Positions 58,626-64,000 of a stretch of 64,000 nt of DNA are shown here, in pieces. Location of the stretch: assembly GCA_030682375.1 (NCBI GenBank), contig JAUXOL010000022.1, forward strand, positions 62,001 through 126,000, in the 5' to 3' direction. This stretch comes from Gallionella sp. GTDB taxonomy: Bacteria; Pseudomonadota; Gammaproteobacteria; Burkholderiales; Gallionellaceae. The notes under the pieces are model-generated. The model saw nothing but the letters and a program-made list of their open reading frames with translations, searched no databases and was not told the DNA's origin. The position numbers and the translations under genes were made by a program. Positions within the stretch are counted from its first letter, which is position 1. Each line of letters starts with the position of its first letter.

Positions 58626-59185
58626 ATCGTTGCGCCTGGGTGGGAAACGACCCGCTGTACCGCGCCTATCACGACACCGAATGGGGCGTGCCGCTGCACG
58701 ACGACCGCGCGCTGTTCGAGTTCCTGATCCTGGAAGGCGCCCAAGCGGGCTTGAGCTGGATCACCATTCTGAAGAAACGCGACAACTACCGCGCCGCATT
58801 CGACAATTTCGATGCAACGCGCGTTGCCCGCTACGACGCGAATCAAATAGAATCGCTGCTGCAAAATCCCGGTATCGTGCGCAACCGCCTGAAAGTGCAA
58901 TCCGCAATCGTCAACGCGCAGAAATTCCTGGCCGTGCAGCAGGAGTTCGGCAGCTTCGATGAGTTCATCTGGCGCTTCGTCGGCGGCAGGACAAAACAGA
59001 ATGCGTGGCGCAGTCTCGCCGAAGTCCCCGCGAGCACCGCCGAGTCGGATGCGATGAGCAAAGAATTGAAACGGCGCGGCTTCAAGTTCGTCGGCAGCAC
59101 GATCTGCTACGCATTCATGCAGGCGACCGGCATGGTGAACGACCACACGACCGATTGTTACAGACATAAAGAACTACAGAGATGA
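58622..59185 (+). CDS. tag: DNA-3-methyladenine glycosylase I
   Basis: This 187-residue repair enzyme removes 3-methyladenine from alkylated DNA. The N-terminus [22 protein letters not shown] and the C-terminal [11 protein letters not shown] supply the zinc ligands (Cys4, His17, and the His and Cys near the end, as in E. coli Tag). The catalytic core has [21 protein letters not shown] with the conserved Glu. Length fits the family. The start overlaps the CoA-binding gene stop, and the stop overlaps the dapF start. Confidence 0.93.
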   Translation: MNRCAWVGNDPLYRAYHDTEWGVPLHDDRALFEFLILEGAQAGLSWITILKKRDNYRAAFDNFDATRVARYDANQIESLLQNPGIVRNRLKVQSAIVNAQKFLAVQQEFGSFDEFIWRFVGGRTKQNAWRSLAEVPASTAESDAMSKELKRRGFKFVGSTICYAFMQATGMVNDHTTDCYRHKELQR

Positions 59186-60009
59186 TCCTTAAATTCACCA
59201 AGATGCATGGCGCCGGCAACGACTTCGTCGTGATCGACGGCGTGCGCCAGAAGATAGAGCTGACACCCGAGCAGTTCCGCTTCCTCGCCGACCGCCATTT
59301 CGGCGTCGGCTGCGACCAGATCCTGCTGGTGGAAAAGCCCGAGCATCCGGAAGCCGACTTCCGCTACCGCATCTTCAACGCCGACGGCGGCGAGGTCGAG
59401 CAATGCGGCAACGGCGCGCGCTGCTTCGTACGCTTCGTGCACGACCACAAGCTGACGCCCAAGCGCGAGATCGTCGTCGAGACCTACGGCGGCCTGATCC
59501 GCCCCAGCCTCGAAGCGGACGGCCGCGTGACCGTGAACATGGGCGCGCCGGTGTTCGATCCCGCGCGCATCCCGTTCGACGGACAGGGCGCAGTCACCGA
59601 GCCTCTGGAAGTCGCGGGCGAGACGCTGGAGATCAGTGCCGTATCGATGGGCAACCCGCATGCGGTGCAAGTGGTTGCGAATATCGAGCATGCCCCAGTG
59701 GCAACCCATGGCCCGATGATCGAGCATCACCCGCGCTTCCCCAAGCGCGTCAACGCCGGCTTCATGCAGATCAAGGACCGCGGCCATATCCGATTGCGCG
59801 TGTTCGAACGCGGCTCTGGCGAAACGCTGTCCTGCGGCACCGGCGCCTGCGCGGCGGTGGTTGCGGGCATACGCCGCGGCCTGCTGGACAGCCCGGTGAA
59901 CGTCGCCACGCATGGCGGCACACTCACTATCGCGTGGGCGGGAGAAGGCGAGCCGGTGCTGATGACCGGCCCGGCGATCACAGTATTCGAAGGCGAAATT
60001 CATCTATAA
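59182..60009 (+). CDS. dapF: Diaminopimelate epimerase
   Basis: This enzyme converts LL- to meso-diaminopimelate for lysine and peptidoglycan synthesis. The 275-residue protein has [14 protein letters not shown] at the start, the first catalytic Cys in [13 protein letters not shown] (near residue 75) and the second in [14 protein letters not shown] (near residue 219). The length is standard. It is coupled to tag by an ATGA overlap and followed 10 bases later by the DUF484 gene, an order widespread in beta- and gammaproteobacteria. Confidence 0.96.
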   Translation: MILKFTKMHGAGNDFVVIDGVRQKIELTPEQFRFLADRHFGVGCDQILLVEKPEHPEADFRYRIFNADGGEVEQCGNGARCFVRFVHDHKLTPKREIVVETYGGLIRPSLEADGRVTVNMGAPVFDPARIPFDGQGAVTEPLEVAGETLEISAVSMGNPHAVQVVANIEHAPVATHGPMIEHHPRFPKRVNAGFMQIKDRGHIRLRVFERGSGETLSCGTGACAAVVAGIRRGLLDSPVNVATHGGTLTIAWAGEGEPVLMTGPAITVFEGEIHL

Positions 60010-60019
60010 GGGAGCAGCA

Positions 60020-60649
60020 ATGAGAGCCGAAGACGTCGTACAGTATCTGCAGGACAATCCGAAATTCTTCGAAGAGCACATCGACCTGCTCGCGCAGATC
60101 ACGCTGCCGCATCCGCACGGCGGCCGCACCATCTCGTTGCCCGAGCGGCAGATGATCACGCTGCGCGAAAAGAATCAGGCGCTGGAGAAGCGACTGCACG
60201 AACTGATCGGCTACGGACTGGAGAACGATGCGCTGCAGCGCAAGGTGCAGGCCTTCGTCGTCTCTCTGTTCGCTGGACGCGATCTGGCCACCTTGCAGGA
60301 AATGGTGCCGCACCTGCTGAAGGACATCTTCGATGTGCCGCATGTCGCCCTGCACATATGGCAGATCAATCCGCCCACCGTGGAAGTGCTGGCGTTCGCC
60401 GACGCGCAAGAAGACCCGGTATGCCTGCACCAGCCGCCGCACGACACGGCAAGCTGGTTCGGCGAAACCGGCAAGTATCTGCATTCCTTCGCCTACCTGC
60501 CGCTGCACGCGGGCAGCGACACCGTCGGCATGCTGATACTCGCCAGCGAAGACAAGCAGCGCTTCTACCCGGAGATGGGCACGCTGTTCCTGCAGCGCAT
60601 CTCCGAAGCGGTGAGCTCGGCGCTGCATCCGTATCTCGACCATCAATGA
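60020..60649 (+). CDS. DUF484 family protein (GAF-like)
   Basis: This 209-residue soluble protein has a helical N-terminus (VQYLQDNPKFFEEHIDLLAQITLPHPHGGRTISLPERQ) and a GAF-like C-terminal domain (YLPLHAGSDTVGMLILASEDKQRFYPEMGTLFLQRISEAV). The phrase LPHPHGGRTISLPERQ is a hallmark of DUF484. The gene lies between dapF and xerC as in many proteobacteria. Function unknown; the conserved neighbourhood suggests a link to XerC or chromosome maintenance. The ATG at 60020 has GGGAG upstream. Confidence 0.92.
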   Translation: MRAEDVVQYLQDNPKFFEEHIDLLAQITLPHPHGGRTISLPERQMITLREKNQALEKRLHELIGYGLENDALQRKVQAFVVSLFAGRDLATLQEMVPHLLKDIFDVPHVALHIWQINPPTVEVLAFADAQEDPVCLHQPPHDTASWFGETGKYLHSFAYLPLHAGSDTVGMLILASEDKQRFYPEMGTLFLQRISEAVSSALHPYLDHQ

Positions 60650-60657
60650 AGCCTCCC

Positions 60658-60760
60658 CCGTAGGGGCGCGATTCACCTCGAAGAGGTTCTGTACCCTTTG
60701 GGTATCGCGCCCTTTTTGAAACACGGATAAATCAGGGCGCGATGAATCGCGCCCCTACGG
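60658..60760. repeat. Small inverted-repeat element between DUF484 and xerC
   Basis: CCGTAGGGGCGCGATTCA (60658-60675) and its exact complement (60743-60760) bound a 103-base element. A nested pair, ATCGCGCCC (60704-60712) and GGGCGCGAT (60735-60743), lies inside. Elements with GTAGGGGCG...TCG CGCCCCTAC ends occur as dispersed repeats in many bacteria, so this looks like a MITE-like or REP-like unit with no coding capacity. It sits 16 bases before xerC and may fold in its mRNA leader. Confidence 0.8.
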
Positions 60761-60775
60761 AGACCTCCCCTTCGC

Positions 60776-61687
60776 ATGACCGCCGCCACATCCAATCAAA
60801 ATTACCTGAATGGCTATCTGGCGTGGCTGCGCAACGAGAAGCGCTATTCCGAACTGACCGCCGAGAACTATGCGCGCGACTTGCGCCGGTTGTTCGAACT
60901 GGCAGCGGACACGCCGCTGGCGAATCTCAAAATCCATCACATCCGCCGCTTTATCGCGCAACTGCACGGCAAGGGCTTGGGCGGTCGTACGCTCGCTCGC
61001 ATGCTGTCCGCCTGGCGCGGCTTCTACACCTATCTGATGCGCGACCACGGCCTCGCCGACAATCCCTGCATCGGCCTGCGCGCGCCGAAGTCGCCCAAGA
61101 CATTGCCGCAGGCGCTGTCGCCCGACGAGGCTGCGCGACTGGTCGATATCCCCGCAGACACGACGGAAGCGATACGCGACAAGGCGATGTTCGAGCTGTT
61201 CTATTCCTCCGGCCTGCGTCTCGCGGAGCTGGTGAACCTCGACCCGACACAGGTCGATTTTTCCGACGGCGAAGTGCGCGTCACCGGCAAGGGCAGCAAG
61301 ACGCGCATCGTACCGCTGGGCTCGCATGCGATTACGGCATTACAGGCATGGCTCGCGGTGCGCGACCGGCTCGCGAAGCCAGACGAGACCGCACTGTTCG
61401 TCGGCGCGCGCGGCAGCCGCATCACGCCGCGCGTGGTGCAACTGCGCATGAAGCAATGGGGAATCAAACAGGGACTGAACAGCAACGTGCATCCGCACCT
61501 GCTGCGCCACTCGTTCGCGACCCATGTGCTGCAATCCTCCGGCGACCTGCGCGCGGTGCAGGAGATGCTGGGCCACGCCAGCATCTCGACGACGCAGGTC
61601 TACACCCATCTCGATTTTCAGTACCTCAGCAAGATTTACGACGCGGCGCATCCGCGCGCGAAGAAGAAACCACAGGAAAAAACATGA
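60776..61687 (+). CDS. xerC: Tyrosine recombinase XerC
   Basis: This 303-residue tyrosine recombinase resolves chromosome dimers at dif with XerD. The N-terminal SAM-like domain (YLAWLRNEKRYSELTAENYARDL) is followed by the catalytic domain with Arg in SGLRLAELVNL, Lys in GKGSKTRIVPLG, HPHLLRHSFATH, LGHASISTTQVYTHL and the nucleophile Tyr in VYTHL. The ALSPDEAARLVDIP motif is typical of XerC. The gene order DUF484-xerC supports XerC over XerD. The start is the ATG at 60776, and the stop overlaps the next gene. Confidence 0.95.
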   Translation: MTAATSNQNYLNGYLAWLRNEKRYSELTAENYARDLRRLFELAADTPLANLKIHHIRRFIAQLHGKGLGGRTLARMLSAWRGFYTYLMRDHGLADNPCIGLRAPKSPKTLPQALSPDEAARLVDIPADTTEAIRDKAMFELFYSSGLRLAELVNLDPTQVDFSDGEVRVTGKGSKTRIVPLGSHAITALQAWLAVRDRLAKPDETALFVGARGSRITPRVVQLRMKQWGIKQGLNSNVHPHLLRHSFATHVLQSSGDLRAVQEMLGHASISTTQVYTHLDFQYLSKIYDAAHPRAKKKPQEKT

Positions 61688-63036
61688 CCAGCTCAAAATC
61701 CAAATCGGCACAAGCCAAATCGCCCTCTACGCCGCACCGCACCTCGCAAGGCAACCGCGACTTTCGCAAACGCACCCGGCACGACACGAAACCCGCCGCA
61801 GCGCATGAGCCGACCCAGCGCAATATTGTGCAAGGCGAAGCCAATGCGCGCCCCGCCATCATCCTCAGGGCGGGGCGCGAAAAATCGCTGCAACGCCGCC
61901 ACCCCTGGATTTTCTCCGGTGCGGTCGAGCGCGTCGACGGCGCACCCGCCCGCGGCGATACGCTGCAGGTGCGCGATGCCGAAGGCGGCTTTCTCGCCTG
62001 GGCGGCGTACAACCCGGATTCGCAGATCACCGCGCGCGTCTGGTCGTGGCGCGAAGATGAAGTCATCGATGCGGAATTTTTTCGCAAAAAAATTTCCGGC
62101 GCACTGGCCGCGCGCGCCACGCTCAACCTCGCGCAGCACAGCAACGGCATGCGCCTGATCCACGCCGAATCCGACGGCCTGCCCGGCCTCATCGTCGACC
62201 AATACGGCGACACGCTGGTGATGCAGATCGGCAGCGCAGGCGGGGAACGCTGGCGCGACACCCTAGCCGACCTCTTGCAGGAACAGTGCAATCCCGCGTG
62301 CATCTACGAACGTTCGGATTCAGACTCGCGCGGCCTGGAAGGTCTGGAGGCACGCAACGGCGTGCTGCGCGGCAGCCTGCCGGAACATGTCGAAGTCGTC
62401 GAACACGGCTTGCGCTTCGCGGTGGATGTCGCGGCAGGCCAGAAGACCGGCTACTACCTGGATCAGCGCGACAACCGCGCGCTGACCGGCACGCTGGCGC
62501 AAGGCAAAGATGTGCTGAACTGCTTCTGCTACACCGGCGGCTTCTCGCTGTACGCGCTCAGAGGCGGCGCAAAATCCGTGCTATCCATCGACTCCTCGCA
62601 GGAAGCCTTGCAACTGGCGCAAGCCAATGTGACATTGAACGAGCTGGACGAAGGCAAAACGGAATGGCTGTGCGCCGACGTGTTCGAAGCCCTGCGCAAA
62701 CTGCGCGACCAGAACAGAAAGTTCGATCTCATCGTCCTCGACCCGCCCAAATTCGCCCCCACTGCCGCCTTCGCCGAAAAAGCCTCGCGCGCCTACAAGG
62801 ACATCAACCTGCTCGGCTTCAAACTGCTCAGACCGGGCGGCCTGCTGTTCACCTACTCCTGCTCCGGCGGCATCAGCGAAGACCTGTTCCAGAAAATCAT
62901 CGCGGGGGCGGCGCTGGATGCAAACGTGGACGCTCAGATCGTGCGTCACCTGCATGCCAGCCCGGATCACCCGACGCTGCTGAGTTTCCCGGAGGGGGCT
63001 TATTTGAAGGGGTTGGTGTTGAGGGTGGCAGGTTAA
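61684..63036 (+). CDS. rlmI: RlmI-like class I rRNA methyltransferase
   Basis: This SAM-dependent enzyme probably makes 5-methylcytosine in 23S rRNA (position 1962 in E. coli). The 450-residue protein has a basic, disordered N-terminal extension of about 55 residues, a PUA domain (AIILRAGREKSLQRRHPWIFSGAV...), the RlmI bridge (GQKTGYYLDQRDNR) and the Rossmann methyltransferase (VLNCFCYTGGFSLYAL, LIVLDPPKFAP, TYSCSGGISEDLF with the catalytic Cys). E. coli RlmI is 396 residues, so the N-terminal extension is extra. The start at 61684 overlaps the xerC stop; the frame continuing upstream inside xerC is a shadow. Confidence 0.9.
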   Translation: MTSSKSKSAQAKSPSTPHRTSQGNRDFRKRTRHDTKPAAAHEPTQRNIVQGEANARPAIILRAGREKSLQRRHPWIFSGAVERVDGAPARGDTLQVRDAEGGFLAWAAYNPDSQITARVWSWREDEVIDAEFFRKKISGALAARATLNLAQHSNGMRLIHAESDGLPGLIVDQYGDTLVMQIGSAGGERWRDTLADLLQEQCNPACIYERSDSDSRGLEGLEARNGVLRGSLPEHVEVVEHGLRFAVDVAAGQKTGYYLDQRDNRALTGTLAQGKDVLNCFCYTGGFSLYALRGGAKSVLSIDSSQEALQLAQANVTLNELDEGKTEWLCADVFEALRKLRDQNRKFDLIVLDPPKFAPTAAFAEKASRAYKDINLLGFKLLRPGGLLFTYSCSGGISEDLFQKIIAGAALDANVDAQIVRHLHASPDHPTLLSFPEGAYLKGLVLRVAG

Positions 63037-63051
63037 TTCGGCAACCAAGGC

Positions 63052-63330
63052 CGTTCGCCCTGAGCTTGTCGAAGGGCATAGCAGGTAGGATGGGTTGAGC
63101 GTAGCGATACCCATCAATCGAGATCAAAGTCAAAACCGTCGGGGGTAGCCCGACAGCTAGTCCCTTTTCTTGTCTTGCCAAGAAAAGGAACCAAAAGAAG
63201 GCGCCCCCGGTTTGCCGCCGCTGCGCGGTTCCCTGCGTTGCTCGGCCGGTCAGGCGGCTGCGGAACTCGCGCTACGCGCTCAGACAGTCCTCGCCGACTA
63301 CCCCTGACCAACCTGCGCTACTCGGCGGCG
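63052..63330. repeat. Cluster of dispersed intergenic repeats after rlmI
   Basis: Three repeat types that recur in many proteobacterial genomes lie side by side: TTCGCCCTGAGCTTGTCGAA at about 63054, GATGGGTTGAGCGTAGCGATACCCATC at about 63089-63117 (a hairpin-forming unit), and a longer GC-rich unit from about 63145 that starts with TTTTCTTGTCTTGCCAAGAA and continues through GGCGCCCCCGG to about 63330. No ribosome site or domain supports the small frames across it. It is a junction between the housekeeping block and the AT-rich end. Confidence 0.7.
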
Positions 63331-63361
63331 CACAGGGGAATGAAAAGCAAAATTCAAAAAC

Positions 63362-63434
63362 ATTAAGGCATAGCAGGCTGTCGCCCGCTATGCCTTAATT
63401 AATGTAAGGAGCAATATGCGTAGTGTATTGCTCC
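63362..63434. repeat. Two consecutive hairpins upstream of the right-edge gene
   Basis: ATTAAGGCATAGC (63362-63374) pairs with GCTATGCCTTAAT (63387-63399), and GGAGCAATA (63408-63416) pairs with TATTGCTCC (63426-63434). They lie 72-144 bases before the start of the partial gene at 63506, at the change from GC-rich to AT-rich DNA. The role is unknown; the ends of a small mobile element or transcript-end hairpins are both possible. Confidence 0.6.
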
Positions 63435-63505
63435 GGAAGTCACGTAACATACGATGCAATGTCTATTGAATATTATGCCTACATTCGACATTCAATTCCC
63501 AAACA

Positions 63506-64000
63506 ATGTCTTCTCAAAATTTTAGTGAAGAAGCATTCTTCTCAGCCTACAAACAGATCAGGAATCTGTTCCGCAGGTATTTGCCGCATACAGTAGCTGC
63601 TTCGGCTTTAAATTACTTAAGGACACCAACTTCAAAATCGGTTGATGAATTACAAAAACATCCTTGGTTGGTTTTTCTGTTACTTAAGTGGGTCTTACTG
63701 GATGAGCAATACTATCACCGTGATAAGCGCAGGATAACAAGCGGAGAATTTCTGATCCTTTTGGGGAAAATGCATGGCTTGGGATCAAGGTCAATAACAC
63801 GTATGCCAAGCGAGTATGCTCATTACCGTCTGTGGTTCCGAAATATTTCTTACCAACAATTTCTTTACCAAGCAGACTTTAACAGTTCAGCATTCGCCAG
63901 GCAGAGTTTGTTATTTGACAAACTTCCCGCAAATCACACATTTAGGCTTGAATTTCAAAAGGCCACGAGCATCCCCTTAGCTGACTTTTTTGAATTGTCA
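63506..64000 (+). CDS. Unrecognised AT-rich gene (partial, runs off the right edge)
   Basis: The frame from the ATG at 63506 is open for 165 codons to the window end and begins MSSQNFSEEAFFSAYKQIRN. Later landmarks are RRYLPHTVAASALNYL, HPWLVFLLLKWVLLD, GEFLILLGKMHGLGSRS and SEYAHYRLWFRNISYQQFLY. I see no signal peptide and no known motif; it looks like a soluble, Leu- and aromatic-rich protein. Codon use is strongly AT-biased compared with all other genes here, which points to horizontal transfer. No clear ribosome site precedes the ATG. It could belong to a defence or other accessory island, but nothing seen here proves that. Confidence 0.6.
   Translation, partial: MSSQNFSEEAFFSAYKQIRNLFRRYLPHTVAASALNYLRTPTSKSVDELQKHPWLVFLLLKWVLLDEQYYHRDKRRITSGEFLILLGKMHGLGSRSITRMPSEYAHYRLWFRNISYQQFLYQADFNSSAFARQSLLFDKLPANHTFRLEFQKATSIPLADFFELS

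Noticed and set aside
60658-60760. The inverted repeat before xerC as a dif or Xer recombination site
   Set aside because: dif sites are about 28 bp with two 11-bp arms around a 6-bp centre; this element is much longer, nested and resembles dispersed repeats.
63175-63366. A 63-codon plus-strand frame in the repeat cluster
   Set aside because: It lies wholly in dispersed repeat DNA, is very Arg-rich and has no ribosome site or domain.
63362-63399. The hairpin near the right edge as an integron attC site
   Set aside because: The arms read TTAAGGC/GCCTTAA and lack the GTTRRRY/RYYYAAC core and the bulged bases of attC.

Overview
The window looks like a chromosomal segment of a betaproteobacterium, most likely of the Gallionella/Sideroxydans (Nitrosomonadales) type. 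This is inferred from gene content, GC-rich codon use and the dapF-DUF484-xerC order; no rRNA or species marker is present. There is no plasmid or phage backbone. Two patches (about 43.6-44.4 kb and the right end from about 63.4 kb) are clearly more AT-rich than the rest.

Layout. 0-7.8 kb: a type II secretion locus split into divergent gspC-gspD (minus, gspD cut by the left edge) and a tightly overlapping gspGHIJKLMN operon (plus); gspE and gspF are not in the window. 7.8-9.6 kb: a stand-alone GH13 branching-enzyme-like gene. 9.8-21.7 kb: a minus-strand signalling cluster made of a CheB-CheR-PAS fusion, two hybrid histidine kinases (one with four nearly identical tandem PAS repeats), a receiver-PAS protein, a receiver-only protein, a receiver-HD-GYP and a receiver-GGDEF protein. 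21.8-23.5 kb: two Crp/Fnr-type regulators. 23.8-37.9 kb: an envelope/stress block (YqjK/YqjE/DUF883-like, DUF3309, OmpA-type lipoprotein, DUF4398 lipoprotein, glycine-zipper lipoprotein, two large Ig-like plus DUF3494 ice-binding-type lipoproteins, an OmpA porin, BON lipoproteins, LapA-like, PA2779/PA2778 pair, STAS protein). 37.9-43.6 kb: two diguanylate cyclases, a polyphosphate kinase 2 and a truncated NarL-type receiver. 43.6-46.2 kb: a scarred region with a radical-SAM gene fragment, a metallophosphoesterase, an IS3-type transposase remnant and tRNA-Arg(CCG) with its own promoter and terminator. 46.2-55.3 kb: two DUF4212/sodium-solute symporter pairs around a QseBC-like two-component system, plus nhaD. 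55.5-63.0 kb: housekeeping genes (DnaQ-type exonuclease, CBS/DUF294, CoA-binding, tag, dapF, DUF484, xerC, rlmI-like). 63.0-64 kb: dispersed repeats, hairpins and the start of an unrecognised AT-rich gene.

How it fits together. A 16-bp palindrome of the form TGTnCG-N4-CGnACA recurs eight times, in front of gsp, the four-PAS kinase, the Crp/Fnr genes, the stress lipoproteins and both ice-binding lipoproteins. The simplest reading is one Crp/Fnr regulon tying the signalling cluster to envelope remodelling and secretion. A second motif, CTTACG-N5-CTTACG, occurs upstream of the second symporter pair and of nhaD, suggesting that the QseB-like regulator controls sodium-coupled transport. Both regulons are inferences from sequence pattern and position.
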